64,000 bases of DNA from Bacillus pumilus (GTDB taxonomy: Bacteria; Bacillota; Bacilli; Bacillales; Bacillaceae): NCBI RefSeq assembly GCF_024498355.1, contig NZ_CP101833.1, forward strand, positions 1,903,001 to 1,967,000, in the 5' to 3' direction. Below the pieces are notes generated by a model, which saw only the letters and a program-made list of their open reading frames with translations, was not told the origin of the DNA and searched no databases. Both the position numbers and the translations under genes were made by a program. Below are positions 45,118 to 54,689 of this stretch, in pieces; the stretch's first letter is position 1, and each line of letters opens with the position of its first letter.

Positions 45118-45735
45118 CTAGTGGCTCATCCAGCTCGGCGGGGTGTTTTTGTCCCAGTAAATATTACCGAGTTCATGGTGCGTCTGGAATCCATCTTCTG
45201 CTGTATGGTAATGAAAGTTAAACCAATATCCGCTATGAGGCGGCTGATCTCTTCTCACATGAAAACGGAGCAAATCTTCTCCGGTCTTCCGGTTGTAAAT
45301 GTGAAAGATTTTTTCGCCATTTCCGCTGGAAGGTTGATCAGTTAAAACAACATCTTGAAATTTTTCGTCATCTTTGAAATTTGTTAAAAAGTCGGTTAAC
45401 ACTTGTTCAATCTTCGGTTGAATCTCTTCTCTGTACTCGTCCTCAATGACAGGTGTGATTTTATGACCAAATTTGAGAAAGGATTGGTTTTCTGCACTTG
45501 ATAGAACCTCTTGCTTATATTGCTCAAAGGGATCTATCCGCTCTTTGTTGTCCTCTTGCGATAGTTCCCAGCTGCGCGTTTCATCTGATGTATCATAAAC
45601 AGCTGTATAAGGGGACTTATCAGATGAAGAAAGTTCAGATGGCTTGTCTGTCATCAAAGCCGATGGAGGAGAGATTAAACCAAAAGTTGCAATCGTAAAG
45701 AGTGCAACAAGCGTTTTTCTCATCCACATCTTCAT
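45118..45735 (-). CDS. ypjP: YpjP, exported cell-surface protein
   Basis: A 205-residue protein with an N-terminal signal peptide (MRKTLVALFTIATFGLIS) and a conserved C-terminal domain (RFHVRRDQPPHSGYWFNFHY, ending YWDKNTPPSWMS). It matches B. subtilis YpjP. The function is unknown. It is upstream of ypjQ in the same direction. Confidence 0.85.
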   Translation of the reverse strand: MKMWMRKTLVALFTIATFGLISPPSALMTDKPSELSSSDKSPYTAVYDTSDETRSWELSQEDNKERIDPFEQYKQEVLSSAENQSFLKFGHKITPVIEDEYREEIQPKIEQVLTDFLTNFKDDEKFQDVVLTDQPSSGNGEKIFHIYNRKTGEDLLRFHVRRDQPPHSGYWFNFHYHTAEDGFQTHHELGNIYWDKNTPPSWMSH

Positions 45736-45811
45736 GATATCTAATTCCTTCCATAAGTTATCATACTGCTATTCTAGCATATAATGAATTTTCAGTCATT
45801 CAATTTGGTCA

Positions 45812-45840
45812 TTGATTTGAGACTTTCTTTTTCATAATAA
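45812..45840 (+). promoter_or_regulatory. Candidate promoter of a 24-codon gene
   Basis: TTGATT (45812-45817), 17 bases, TAATAA (45835-45840). Confidence 0.4.
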
Positions 45841-45888
45841 AACGTTTACAATGACAGTAACAGCGACTAAAATTTGGGAGGAATGGGT

Positions 45889-45963
45889 ATGCTTGAAGGA
45901 TTTTTCGTCACGGCTTCCTTGCTGACATTATTTTATTTTGTCTATATGGAGATCACAGATTAA
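45889..45963 (+). CDS. Micro-protein, 24 aa, membrane helix
   Basis: MLEGFFVTASLLTLFYFVYM plus EITD. It is a single amphipathic/hydrophobic helix. A strong SD (GGGAGG) lies 7 bases from the ATG, a promoter-like pair is upstream, and a terminator follows directly, so it looks like a complete gene. No family is recognised. Confidence 0.65.
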   Translation: MLEGFFVTASLLTLFYFVYMEITD

Positions 45964-45984
45964 AAGCCCCTAATGAGGGCTTTT
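45962..45984 (+). terminator. Terminator of the 24-codon gene (flank of element D)
   Basis: AAAAGCCC/GGGCTTTT stem overlapping the stop codon, followed at once by element D. Confidence 0.8.
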
Positions 45985-45985
45985 C

Positions 45986-46039
45986 AGATTGTTGACAAAG
46001 GGCTAAAATGATCTTTATTTTAGCCCTTTGTCTTCTTTT
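45986..46039 (+). repeat. Dispersed terminator-associated element, copy D (5' part only)
   Basis: Only AGATTGTT, the perfect 16-bp hairpin and TTCTTTT are left; the downstream module and right terminator are missing. The minus strand of this piece encodes the last residues and stop of ypiP. Confidence 0.88.
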
Positions 46040-46809
46040 ATTTGGATATACCCATAATGGAATTGGGCTGTTTTTCGTTTGATGACCTGAAATTGATAGG
46101 AGTCCGCTGTAAACCGAGTGCTTTTCCAATGATCTTTTAAAACCACTCTTTTTCTCGCTACTCTTATCGCTTCTTGCATGGCCATTTCGTGGTCAAAGTA
46201 GTGCTCTGCCGCATGACGAAGCGGCGCTATACTTGTAGATTCTTGAATCGTTTCCTCAAACATTGGATCAAAATAGACGATATCAAATGAACGATTTGGG
46301 AGCTTTTTTAGCTGCTCGATACTGTCTCCGCTTATGACAGATATCCGTTTCATCGCTTCATCTGCCTCGCCTACACCTGTCTCCCATGTGTTTAGCCCTT
46401 CTCGCACTAGTAATGCCGTCATGGGGTTCTTTTCAATACCAACTACCTTTCCATTTGGACCTGCCGCGCAGCTTGCGGTAATGGCATCTGACCCTAAGCC
46501 AAGCGTACAGTCCAAAACGGAATCTCCTGGCTTAAGCTGTGCTGCTTCTATCAATGGATCCTTTTCGCCGCGGAGGAGCCGCTTCACCCTAAACATCGCT
46601 GAGCTTGGATGGAAGAAAAACTTTTCACCATTTGGCTGATACCATTCAAATCTTTCTTTCCCGACAACGAGTACGTCCCCCCGTTTGATAGCAAGCTGTT
46701 TGACGGATTGTTTGCGCCGCTCTACATACTCACCATGCAAATCCTCTGCTAGTGCCTTTGCTGTTTCAATCGTTTGTACATTTGCTCTAAAGCTTGTTGT
46801 AATGAGCAT
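46015..46809 (-). CDS. ypiP: Class I SAM methyltransferase, RsmJ-like
   Basis: A 264-residue protein with motif I DSVLDCTLGLGSDAITA and a DPMF catalytic motif (as in the DPPY class that methylates nucleic-acid bases). It is similar in plan to RsmJ (16S rRNA m2G). Its last seven residues (KEDKGLK) and the stop are encoded by repeat element D, so the C terminus was altered by that insertion or deletion. Confidence 0.82.
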   Translation of the reverse strand: MLITTSFRANVQTIETAKALAEDLHGEYVERRKQSVKQLAIKRGDVLVVGKERFEWYQPNGEKFFFHPSSAMFRVKRLLRGEKDPLIEAAQLKPGDSVLDCTLGLGSDAITASCAAGPNGKVVGIEKNPMTALLVREGLNTWETGVGEADEAMKRISVISGDSIEQLKKLPNRSFDIVYFDPMFEETIQESTSIAPLRHAAEHYFDHEMAMQEAIRVARKRVVLKDHWKSTRFTADSYQFQVIKRKTAQFHYGYIQIKEDKGLK

Positions 46810-46833
46810 GCCGTTCCTCCATCATGATCAAGA

Positions 46834-46864
46834 AAAAATGCCCTGATCTGATCACAGGACATTT
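46834..46864 (-). terminator. Terminator of brxA
   Basis: AAATGTCCTG/CAGGGCATTT stem and T run on the minus strand. Confidence 0.82.
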
Positions 46865-46875
46865 CAACACTTGTA

Positions 46876-47310
46876 TTAGCAATGTTTTTCGAATGCAGAT
46901 AATACATTTTTCATAATGTCTTCCATTTCATGGCCTTCAATTTCCTCACGCGGGATAAAATGAACAAGTTCATTTCCTTTTAAAAGTGCCATTGAAGGAG
47001 AAGATGGCTCTTCGCCTGTGAAGTATTCTCTCATTTTTGCCGTTGCTTCCCTGTCCTGGCCAGCAAAAACTGTTACAATTCGATCTGGTGTTTTTTCTGC
47101 CTTCATCACAGCTTGAGTAGCAGCTGGGCGTGCTAATCCGGCAGCGCACCCGCATACAGAATTGACAACCACAAATGTCGTTCCTTCTGCTTCTTGCATC
47201 GTTTGTTCTACCTCTTCTTCAGTTGTTAGTTCTTGAAATCCCGCACTTGTAAGCTCTTGGCGCATTGGTACAACGAGCTGACGCATATATTCTTCATATG
47301 CCATTGACAT
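46876..47310 (-). CDS. brxA: Bacilliredoxin BrxA
   Basis: A 144-residue thioredoxin-fold protein of the YphP/YqiW family with the CGC motif (C53, C55). It removes bacillithiol from S-bacillithiolated proteins. This connects with bshB2 earlier in the window. It lies 80 bases after ilvD and has its own terminator. Confidence 0.93.
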   Translation of the reverse strand: MSMAYEEYMRQLVVPMRQELTSAGFQELTTEEEVEQTMQEAEGTTFVVVNSVCGCAAGLARPAATQAVMKAEKTPDRIVTVFAGQDREATAKMREYFTGEEPSSPSMALLKGNELVHFIPREEIEGHEMEDIMKNVLSAFEKHC

Positions 47311-47390
47311 AAAAAAGCCCCCTCTAAAATCCTTATGTTGTGAATAAGGATACTATAGAGAGAGCCAATTTTCAAATGTTCGCTTTCAGA

Positions 47391-49067
47391 TTAAATTTTC
47401 ATGATTCCGCCTGTATTGGCTGATGTCACAAGTTTTGAGTATCTGGCTAGATAACCAGTTTTCACTTTTGGCTCAAAGCCTTTCCAATTCGCTTTTCTTC
47501 TTTCCCATTCTTCTTCTGGAACATCTACGCTTAAAATGCGCTTTTCAATATCTACAACGACATGATCACCATTTTCAACAAAAGCAAGCGGGCCACCCTC
47601 AGCTGCCTCTGGAGAGACGTGTCCAATGGACAATCCGCGAGAAGCGCCAGAAAAACGTCCGTCTGTAATTAAAGCAACCTTTGGACCAAGTCCCATTCCG
47701 ACAATTTGTGAAGTGGGTGCAAGCATTTCAGGCATGCCAGGTCCGCCTTTAGGTCCTTCATATCGAATAATGACCACATGTCCTGCTTCTACTTTTCTAT
47801 TAATGATTCCCTCAAGAGCTTCTTCTTGGGATTCAAATACGATCGCAGGTCCTTCATGACGTGTGATACCATCTTGAACTCCGCCTGTTTTAATAATAGC
47901 CCCATCTGGCGCAAGGTTTCCAAATAAAACGGCTAAGCCGCCTTTTTCAGTAAATGGCTTGTCAATTGGATAAATGACGTTATAGTCTTTTACCTCATGC
48001 CCCGCAATATTCTCACCGAGCGTTTTCGCTGTGACGGTCATTGTATCTAAATGAATAGCTCCTTCTTTTTTGGACAATTCATTTAGCGCAGCTGTCACAC
48101 CGCCTGCTTCATGTAAATCCTCAATATAAACATCCGAAGCTGGTGCAAGTTTTGATAAATGCGGCACACGCTCTGCTACTTCATTGATACGCTCGAGTGA
48201 ATATTCAACGCCCGCTTCATTTGCGATCGCCAATGTGTGAAGAACCGTATTGGTTGAACCACCTAGTGCCATATCTAGTGCAAATGCGTTATCAATCGCT
48301 TTTTCAGTGACAATATCACGTGGTTTAATATCTTTTTTAATGAGCTCCATCAGTTGTTTTGCTGATTTCTTCGCAAATTCTCTTCGCTCTGGTGATGTCG
48401 CCAAAATTGTTCCATTTCCAGGAAGAGCGATGCCAAGCGCCTCTGCTAAACAGTTCATTGAGTTTGCCGTAAACATACCTGAACAAGATCCACATGTTGG
48501 ACAGCCAAACTGCTCTAACTCATTTAATTCCTCTTCATTAATTTTTCCTGACTGGTATGCACCAACGCCTTCAAATACGGATGAAAGAGAAATTTTTCTG
48601 CCATCACTTGTTCTACCTGCTTCCATCGGACCGCCGCTGACAAATACAGTTGGGATGTTCACACGCATTGCTGCCATCATCATGCCTGGTGTGATTTTAT
48701 CGCAGTTAGGAATACAAACCATTCCATCGAACCAGTGTGCAGACACAACAGTCTCTACTGAGTCAGCAATGATTTCACGGCTTGGTAATGAATATCTCAT
48801 CCCAATATGCCCCATGGCAATTCCGTCATCGACACCAATCGTATTGAATTCAAATGGCACCCCGCCAGCTTCACGAATGGCTTCTTTCACAATTTTACCG
48901 AATTCCTGAAGGTGGACATGTCCTGGGACAATATCAATATAGGAATTACATACGGCAATAAACGGTTTACCGAAATCCTCATCCTTTACCCCCGCTGCTC
49001 TTAGTAAGCTTCGGTGAGGTGCTCTGTCAATTCCCTGCTTAATCATATTACTGCGTAGTTCTGCCAT
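47391..49067 (-). CDS. ilvD: Dihydroxy-acid dehydratase
   Basis: A 558-residue iron-sulfur dehydratase in valine, leucine and isoleucine synthesis. The cluster and active-site segments NCDKITPGM and [17 protein letters not shown] and the C-terminal [10 protein letters not shown] are all present. Start ATG at 49067 (SD AGGAGG, 11 bases). The leader is about 180 bases long and includes a possible 22-codon ORF and CodY-like sequences. Confidence 0.96.
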   Translation of the reverse strand: MAELRSNMIKQGIDRAPHRSLLRAAGVKDEDFGKPFIAVCNSYIDIVPGHVHLQEFGKIVKEAIREAGGVPFEFNTIGVDDGIAMGHIGMRYSLPSREIIADSVETVVSAHWFDGMVCIPNCDKITPGMMMAAMRVNIPTVFVSGGPMEAGRTSDGRKISLSSVFEGVGAYQSGKINEEELNELEQFGCPTCGSCSGMFTANSMNCLAEALGIALPGNGTILATSPERREFAKKSAKQLMELIKKDIKPRDIVTEKAIDNAFALDMALGGSTNTVLHTLAIANEAGVEYSLERINEVAERVPHLSKLAPASDVYIEDLHEAGGVTAALNELSKKEGAIHLDTMTVTAKTLGENIAGHEVKDYNVIYPIDKPFTEKGGLAVLFGNLAPDGAIIKTGGVQDGITRHEGPAIVFESQEEALEGIINRKVEAGHVVIIRYEGPKGGPGMPEMLAPTSQIVGMGLGPKVALITDGRFSGASRGLSIGHVSPEAAEGGPLAFVENGDHVVVDIEKRILSVDVPEEEWERRKANWKGFEPKVKTGYLARYSKLVTSANTGGIMKI

Positions 49068-49137
49068 CTGTTTAAAAAGCCTCCTATACTACAAGTCTAA
49101 GTTGACTGCATGATTTTGAGTTGATTTTATTTTACAA

Positions 49138-49152
49138 ATTTTCTGTTTATTT
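49138..49152 (-). promoter_or_regulatory. CodY-box-like sequence in the ilvD leader
   Basis: AATTTTCTGTTTATT matches AATTTTCWGAAAATT at 12 of 15 positions. A second AT-rich match lies at 49295-49312, next to the -35. B. subtilis ilv genes are CodY targets; binding here is inferred. Confidence 0.35.
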
Positions 49153-49219
49153 AGCCACCTATGAATGACTGATGACCAATATGGCTGCTGAAGCAAGCGC
49201 TCAGCAAGGATCGTGTCAT
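49151..49219 (-). CDS. Possible 22-codon leader ORF upstream of ilvD
   Basis: ATG at 49219, 9 bases after GGAGG; encodes MTRSLLSACFSSHIGHQSFI then GG and stop. It lies in the predicted ilvD transcript. It is not rich in branched-chain residues (2 Leu, 2 Ile), so a classic attenuator is not clear. Confidence 0.35.
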   Translation of the reverse strand: MTRSLLSACFSSHIGHQSFIGG

Positions 49220-49231
49220 AAAATCTGACCT

Positions 49232-49281
49232 CCAATATTCTATATTGGTACTACTATATAGAGTTTTTTTGTATATTTCAA
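49232..49281 (-). promoter_or_regulatory. Sigma-A promoter of ilvD and dyad at the start point
   Basis: On the minus strand TTGAAA (49276-49281), 17 bases, TATAGT (49253-49258). A perfect dyad CCAATAT-TCT-ATATTGG (49232-49248) covers the predicted start of transcription; it could be an operator or a 5' hairpin. Confidence 0.55.
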
Positions 49282-49342
49282 CAATATTCAAAATAATTTT
49301 TCTAAAAAAATTTTTCTGTCTATAAAAAACGTTATTCAGAAA

Positions 49343-49370
49343 ACAAGCTGCCTTTCATTGGCAGCTTGCT
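49343..49370 (-). terminator. Terminator of ypgR
   Basis: AAGCTGCC/GGCAGCTT stem followed by GTTTTC on the minus strand. Confidence 0.75.
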
Positions 49371-49378
49371 CATCATCC

Positions 49379-50518
49379 TCATGATTCTGATGCATTTTTT
49401 CTACTTTCTGTCATTTGCTTCCACACTGAGCCTTTCGCTTCTTCTCCAAGCTCAATTCGCTCAATCGCCATTTTCACTTGTAGACTGACTTCAAATTCAG
49501 GGTCTTGCTCTGCTTCTTTCAATGCTTCAAGTGCCGTTTCGTCACCTTCTTCATAAAGGAACATGGCCGCACGCCAGCGGACAAGCTTACTTGGATCCTT
49601 TAATGCTGCGATCATCGCTTCTATAGCACTAGGGTCACCAAGATCCGAAATACAGTCTCCAGCTGTTCTGCGGACCGTGACTGTTTTGTCTTCAAGCCCC
49701 TTATATAAAATAGGCAGGATAGCAGGATCTTCAATCATTCCAGCATTCACAACGGCTTGTCTGCGAATAGACGTTTTTGGGTCCTCCATTGCTTTCATTA
49801 AAACAGGTATATCCTTTTGCTTGGGCTGCATTTGCTCTAAATGGGCAAAACGCTTTTTCCAATCTTCCTCGCGCAGCATCTCTTCTGTGACATCATATGC
49901 CTGGCGATTCACCTGTTTATCTACAGCCTCTTGTCCTTCCTTGACTGCCTCTGTTAAACGGAGTAAACGCTCGTCATCATAAGCTGCTTGAAGCTCTTCT
50001 GTGACTTCTTGACCGATATCAGCAAATTCCCCAAAACGAACGCCGTGTTCTTTCCACACACGTTCAAACACAACATTGTCTGAACTGCTTCTGAGCTTTA
50101 AGATGGCTGCCTGGAAGCGTTCAGGCATTCCAAACCGCTCTTCTCTCTCACCGTCCGTCAGCTTGACCTGCATCGGAATCCCATTAAACATTTGGACGAA
50201 CACTTTGACTTCGCCAAATGTGTCATCGCCTGACTGCGACCCTTCCTGAAGACCTTCTGTTTCTTGTCCAAAGGCCTCTCTGACCTGTTGTAAAATGCCC
50301 TGCCAGTCAAATTTCGCATTGCGCTCGACCGCTAAGAAATCCGCTACATGATAAACCCCTTTAACACCTTCAATATTTAAAATGCGCTTGATCATCTCTG
50401 GCGCTTCGTCTTTTTGATCCTTTTTGTAGTTGTTGCTTTTACCGCCGGCAAGCGCTTCTGTCAAAATGACCTTCATTGTATTCGGACTTGGCGTCGGTTC
50501 TATTGCTGTTATTTTCAT
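49379..50518 (-). CDS. ypgR: Nfu-N domain/HEAT-repeat protein YpgR
   Basis: A 379-residue cytosolic protein. The N-terminal 85 residues form an Nfu N-terminal-type domain (TPSPNTMKVIL, GVKGVYHVADF), then a middle helical part and C-terminal HEAT repeats (about 225-355, e.g. RRQAVVNAGMIEDPAILPIL). It lacks the CxxC of iron-sulfur Nfu, so it is probably a scaffold or interaction protein. SD GGAGGATG. Confidence 0.85.
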   Translation of the reverse strand: MKITAIEPTPSPNTMKVILTEALAGGKSNNYKKDQKDEAPEMIKRILNIEGVKGVYHVADFLAVERNAKFDWQGILQQVREAFGQETEGLQEGSQSGDDTFGEVKVFVQMFNGIPMQVKLTDGEREERFGMPERFQAAILKLRSSSDNVVFERVWKEHGVRFGEFADIGQEVTEELQAAYDDERLLRLTEAVKEGQEAVDKQVNRQAYDVTEEMLREEDWKKRFAHLEQMQPKQKDIPVLMKAMEDPKTSIRRQAVVNAGMIEDPAILPILYKGLEDKTVTVRRTAGDCISDLGDPSAIEAMIAALKDPSKLVRWRAAMFLYEEGDETALEALKEAEQDPEFEVSLQVKMAIERIELGEEAKGSVWKQMTESRKNASES

Positions 50519-50548
50519 CTATACATCCTCCTTACACACATAAAGACC

Positions 50549-51172
50549 CTACTCATCTGTAAGGCCGCATTCTTCTTTCCACGTCTTGATAAATAAACAC
50601 ATGAATTCATGACGATCTTCAGCAAGCTGCTTTCCTGCACGGGTGTTCATCAAGTCTTTTAATTTGAGCAGTTTTTCTTCCATATGCTCAAGCACTGATC
50701 CCTGCTGTGAATTGTGTGTATAATGGGGCTCACCTGTTGCACCTGCGTACGTAAACACTCTTGCAATGCCGCTTGCTCCTATCGCATCCAGCCTATCCGC
50801 ATCTTGAACAATGGTCCCTTCTAATGTCATTGGCTTATGCTGCATATGACGGTGACGAAAAGACATCGTTGTAATGATGTCCATGATATAACGAATATCT
50901 CGCGTATCCACTTCCCACAATAGAAGCTGTTGTTCCAGTTGCTGTGGTGAAAACTCCCATTCAATTGACAGTTTTTCATCAATTAAATCATGCACAATAG
51001 CCGCCATCTCGATGATAAATAGAGAGCCGCCTTCCTGCTTTGCGATATGGACTGCTAGCAGGCGGACACGATCGATATGAGCTGCATCGTGTCCAGTTGG
51101 CTCATTCTTCAGCTTATTTGAAACAAAGGAGGCAGCTGCCTTCAATTGTTTTTGCTGCATGATCGTCTGCAT
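50549..51172 (-). CDS. ypgQ: HD-domain phosphohydrolase YpgQ
   Basis: A 207-residue HD-superfamily metal hydrolase. Motifs are H28 (TGHDAAHIDRV), the HD pair in AAIVHDLIDEK, and a late Asp in IVQDADRLDAIGA. B. subtilis YpgQ has been described as a nucleotide pyrophosphohydrolase. Its ATG comes 1 base after the bsaA stop with a poor SD, so it may depend on translational coupling. Confidence 0.85.
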   Translation of the reverse strand: MQTIMQQKQLKAAASFVSNKLKNEPTGHDAAHIDRVRLLAVHIAKQEGGSLFIIEMAAIVHDLIDEKLSIEWEFSPQQLEQQLLLWEVDTRDIRYIMDIITTMSFRHRHMQHKPMTLEGTIVQDADRLDAIGASGIARVFTYAGATGEPHYTHNSQQGSVLEHMEEKLLKLKDLMNTRAGKQLAEDRHEFMCLFIKTWKEECGLTDE

Positions 51173-51173
51173 C

Positions 51174-51656
51174 TTATTTGTCCAATAAGGCGATGATTGA
51201 GCTTTCTAATTCTTTTGGTGGTGTCTTAGGAGAAAATCGTTCAGTGACTTCTCCGTTTTGATCGACGATAAATTTTGTGAAATTCCATTTCACTGTCTTC
51301 GTACCAAGCACACCTTTCGCATGACTTGTTAAGTGTTTGAAAAGCGGGTGCGCATTGTCACCATTGACATCTACTTTTTCAAACATTGGGAAGGTCACAC
51401 CATAATTCAACGAACAGAATTCTTGAATCGCTTCTTCCCCTTCCGGCTCTTGGTTCATAAATTGGTTACACGGAAATCCTAAAATTTCAAGGCCCTTTTC
51501 ATGATATTGATCATATAACTCTTGCAATTGTTTAAATTGAGGGGTAAGTCCGCATTTGCTCGCTGTGTTCACGATAATGAGCACTTTCCCTTTGTAATCT
51601 GCCATTGATTTTTCCTGACCGTTAATGGTCTTGACCTGAATATCATAAATTGACAT
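51174..51656 (-). CDS. bsaA: Glutathione-peroxidase-like thiol peroxidase
   Basis: A 160-residue Gpx-family peroxidase with cysteine C35 (NTASKCGLTPQ) instead of selenocysteine and the motifs GFPCNQFMNQEP and WNFTKF. Bacterial members usually use thioredoxin. It is upstream of ypgQ in one operon. Confidence 0.93.
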   Translation of the reverse strand: MSIYDIQVKTINGQEKSMADYKGKVLIIVNTASKCGLTPQFKQLQELYDQYHEKGLEILGFPCNQFMNQEPEGEEAIQEFCSLNYGVTFPMFEKVDVNGDNAHPLFKHLTSHAKGVLGTKTVKWNFTKFIVDQNGEVTERFSPKTPPKELESSIIALLDK

Positions 51657-51731
51657 CTCATAGCCTCCTAGGATTCACTTTTTTTCTATCGTAACATGCT
51701 TCTTTTAGAAAATCGCTTTTTATGCTTCCTA

Positions 51732-53414
51732 CTAAAAGAGTCCTGTCACACTGCCATCTTCCAATAAATCCATCTCAAGCGCCGCAGGTTTTTTAGGCAA
51801 ACCCGGCATGGTAAGAATGCTTCCGGTTAAAGCAACAATAAATCCTGCTCCTACAGATGGTTTTAACTCACGAATCGTAATGGTAAAACCTTTAGGTCTG
51901 CCGATTAAAGCTGGGTCGTCTGAAAGAGAATATTGCGTTTTTGCCATACAAACCGGCAAATGAGCCCAGCCGTTCTTCTCGATCGCTGCCAGCTGCTTTC
52001 TTGCTTTTGATGTGAGCGTGACGCCATCTGCCCCGTAAACCACTTGGGCTACTTTAGATAACTTTTCTTCGATGGAATCTTTCTCCTCATACAAATAGGA
52101 AAAGCGGTTCTTATTCTTTTCAATAAGTGTCGTGAGTTCCTCGGCAAGTGCTGTCCCGCCAGCGCCTCCTTCTTCCCATACATTCACGGCTTTGACTGGA
52201 TGCCCATGCGTTTTGCACCAATCTTCTACTGCTTGAATCTCTTCTTTTGTATCGGTGATAAAGCGGTTCACTGCGACGATGTATGGAAGACCGAAGGCTT
52301 GCACTGTTTCAATATGCTTTTCTAAATTATGTATACCTTCTAATACGGCACGTGCATTCTCTTCTTTGAGCTCTGTTTTCTGCATTCCGCCATGCATCTT
52401 CAATGCTCTGACAGTCGCAACAATCACAACTGCACCTGGTTTGAAATCACCGGCTCTTGTTTTAATGTGCAGGAATTTTTCCGCACCTAGGTCTGCACCA
52501 AAGCCAGCTTCTGTCACTACATAATCTGCTAGTTTTGCCGCCATTTTTGTTGCAATTAAACTGTTGCATCCATGTGCAATATTGGCAAAAGGACCGCCAT
52601 GAACAAGGGCTGGAGTTCCTTCAATCGTTTGTACAAGGTTTGGTTTGAGCGCATCTTTTAAAAGTAAGGTGAGTACGCCTTCATATCCAAGCCCTCCAAC
52701 TGTGACCGGCTCACCTTGTTGATTATAAGCAACAACAATAGAAGAAAGACGTTTTTTTAAATCGTTTAAGTCTTCTGCTAAACAGAGGATCGCCATCATT
52801 TCGGAAGCAACCGTGATATCAAATCCATCTTCTCTAGGATACCCATTTAATTGACCGCCAAGTCCTACAACAACCTGTCTTAAAGCACGGTCATTTAAAT
52901 CTAGCACTCGTTTCCACACAATCCGGCGCGAGTCGATGCCAAGTTCATTTCCATGATGGATATGGTTATCAATAAATGCAGATAACGCATTATGAGCAGA
53001 TGTAATGGCATGAAAGTCTCCGGTGAAATGGAGATTGATTTCTTCCATTGGCAGTACCTGAGAATAGCCTCCCCCCGCTGCACCGCCTTTAATACCCATT
53101 GTTGGACCTAGTGAAGGCTCTCGCATGGCAATGATCGCTTTTTTCCCGATTTTTTCGAAAGCTTGACCGAGACCAACTGTTACGGTGGACTTCCCCTCAC
53201 CTGCTGGCGTTGGGTTAATTGAAGTCACAAGAATGACGTTTCCTTCTTTTTGTTCCTTTAAACGATCAAAAATGGTCAAAGATATTTTCGCTTTTGTGAA
53301 ACCATAGCATTCTAATTCTTCGTCATGTATTTGTAACTTTGCTGCGATGTCTTGAATTGGTCTCAGCTGTGCCTTTTGGGCAATGTCAATATCTGATAAA
53401 TGCTTAGTAATCAT
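51732..53414 (-). CDS. fhs: Formate-tetrahydrofolate ligase
   Basis: A 560-residue ATP-dependent enzyme that makes 10-formyltetrahydrofolate from formate. The P-loop is TPAGEGKST, followed by [21 protein letters not shown]. As far as I recall B. subtilis 168 has no fhs, so this is an addition between bsaA and metA relative to 168. SD AAAGGAGG. It would supply one-carbon units next to thyB/dfrA and metA functions. Confidence 0.95.
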   Translation of the reverse strand: MITKHLSDIDIAQKAQLRPIQDIAAKLQIHDEELECYGFTKAKISLTIFDRLKEQKEGNVILVTSINPTPAGEGKSTVTVGLGQAFEKIGKKAIIAMREPSLGPTMGIKGGAAGGGYSQVLPMEEINLHFTGDFHAITSAHNALSAFIDNHIHHGNELGIDSRRIVWKRVLDLNDRALRQVVVGLGGQLNGYPREDGFDITVASEMMAILCLAEDLNDLKKRLSSIVVAYNQQGEPVTVGGLGYEGVLTLLLKDALKPNLVQTIEGTPALVHGGPFANIAHGCNSLIATKMAAKLADYVVTEAGFGADLGAEKFLHIKTRAGDFKPGAVVIVATVRALKMHGGMQKTELKEENARAVLEGIHNLEKHIETVQAFGLPYIVAVNRFITDTKEEIQAVEDWCKTHGHPVKAVNVWEEGGAGGTALAEELTTLIEKNKNRFSYLYEEKDSIEEKLSKVAQVVYGADGVTLTSKARKQLAAIEKNGWAHLPVCMAKTQYSLSDDPALIGRPKGFTITIRELKPSVGAGFIVALTGSILTMPGLPKKPAALEMDLLEDGSVTGLF

Positions 53415-53488
53415 AAATAAACGGCCTCCTTTTTTACAGAAACAGCTTTCATTTTTGCTCTATTTTTCATTGTAACATAATTGAAACA

Positions 53489-53517
53489 TTGAAATATCGC
53501 CAGAAAGTTCCTATAAT
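53489..53517 (+). promoter_or_regulatory. Sigma-A promoter of metA
   Basis: TTGAAA (53489-53494), 17 bases, TATAAT (53512-53517). No S-box fits in the short (about 30 base) leader. Confidence 0.75.
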
Positions 53518-53552
53518 GAAGTGAAATTAGCTTTGGTTCAGGGGGTGGCGAG

Positions 53553-54461
53553 TTGCCTATTAACATACCAGTTCATCTGCCGGCAAAACAAATACTAGAG
53601 AGCGAAAACATTTTCGTCATGGATGAGACAAGGGCATTCAAGCAAGATATCCGTCCTTTGAATATCGTGATCTTAAATTTAATGCCCAAAAAAATACAAA
53701 CTGAAACGCAGCTGCTGAGAATGCTCGGGAATTCTCCTTTGCAAGTGTACTTTACGTTTTTGATTCCAAGTACGCATACACCGAAGAATACATCGAGAGA
53801 GCATCTAGATGAATTTTATACGACCTTTAAATCGATTCGCCATAAAAAATTTGATGGAATGATCATCACCGGCGCACCAATTGAGCATCTACCTTTTGAA
53901 GAAGTTTCCTACTGGAAAGAGCTGCAGGACATCTTGGACTGGAGTAAAAACAATGTGACGTCTACTCTTCATATTTGCTGGGGTGCACAGGCAGGTCTAT
54001 ATCACCATTATGGCATTGAAAAAATCAAGCTTCCTGAGAAAAAGTTTGGCGTATTTGAGCATCTTGTCAAAGAGAAAAAAGAAAGATTAGTAAGAGGTTT
54101 CGATGAAGTATACTATGTCCCACATTCTAGGCATACAGATATTAATACAGAACAATTAAAAAACACACCGAATCTAAAAGTGTTGAGTATGTCTGAAGAA
54201 GCTGGTGTTTGTTTAATTGTTTCAGATGATGATAAACAAGTATTTTTAACTGGACATCCTGAATACGATACAGACACATTGAAGCAGGAATATGAAAGAG
54301 ATTTGTTGAAACATGATACAGTCAAAAAACCCGTCCACTATTTTATAGAAGATGGTGACACACTCGTCCCAGTAAATCGCTGGAAAGCCCATGCAACCTT
54401 ACTGTTTATGAATTGGCTTAATTATTATGTGTATCAAGAAACTCCATATGTGTGGGAATAA
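53553..54461 (+). CDS. metA: Homoserine O-acetyltransferase
   Basis: A 302-residue MetA-type enzyme of methionine synthesis. The nucleophile is C142 in HICWGAQAG. Glu at position 111 (APIEHL) is the residue that favours acetyl-CoA over succinyl-CoA. Start TTG at 53553, behind GGGGGTGG. It is divergent from fhs. Confidence 0.95.
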   Translation: MPINIPVHLPAKQILESENIFVMDETRAFKQDIRPLNIVILNLMPKKIQTETQLLRMLGNSPLQVYFTFLIPSTHTPKNTSREHLDEFYTTFKSIRHKKFDGMIITGAPIEHLPFEEVSYWKELQDILDWSKNNVTSTLHICWGAQAGLYHHYGIEKIKLPEKKFGVFEHLVKEKKERLVRGFDEVYYVPHSRHTDINTEQLKNTPNLKVLSMSEEAGVCLIVSDDDKQVFLTGHPEYDTDTLKQEYERDLLKHDTVKKPVHYFIEDGDTLVPVNRWKAHATLLFMNWLNYYVYQETPYVWE

Positions 54462-54689
54462 AATAGACTGAGGTCTGATGATAAATGTTCAAAATGTGTT
54501 AAAATACAAATGGCTCTGTCTTCCATTATCAATTTAGTCTGTTTGTTTTTTAAAATTAGTTTAATTCTTTCGTAACGAATGATATGCTCTGACTGTTTAT
54601 ATGTTATCTTTATGTATATGTAGACCTATGAGATTCATAGTTTTCGTACGAAGTTTTGTTGTTGTTGATTACATTTGAGGTGAATATTC
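54462..54689. other. Upstream region of ugtP with two TTCGT/ACGAA dyads
   Basis: About 230 AT-rich bases. TTCGTAACGAA (54569-54579) and TTCGTACGAA (54643-54652) are palindromes about 75 bases apart. The promoter could not be fixed by eye. Confidence 0.4.

Noticed and set aside
53415..53552. Search for an S-box (SAM riboswitch) upstream of metA.
   Set aside because: The promoter leaves only about 30 bases of leader, too short.
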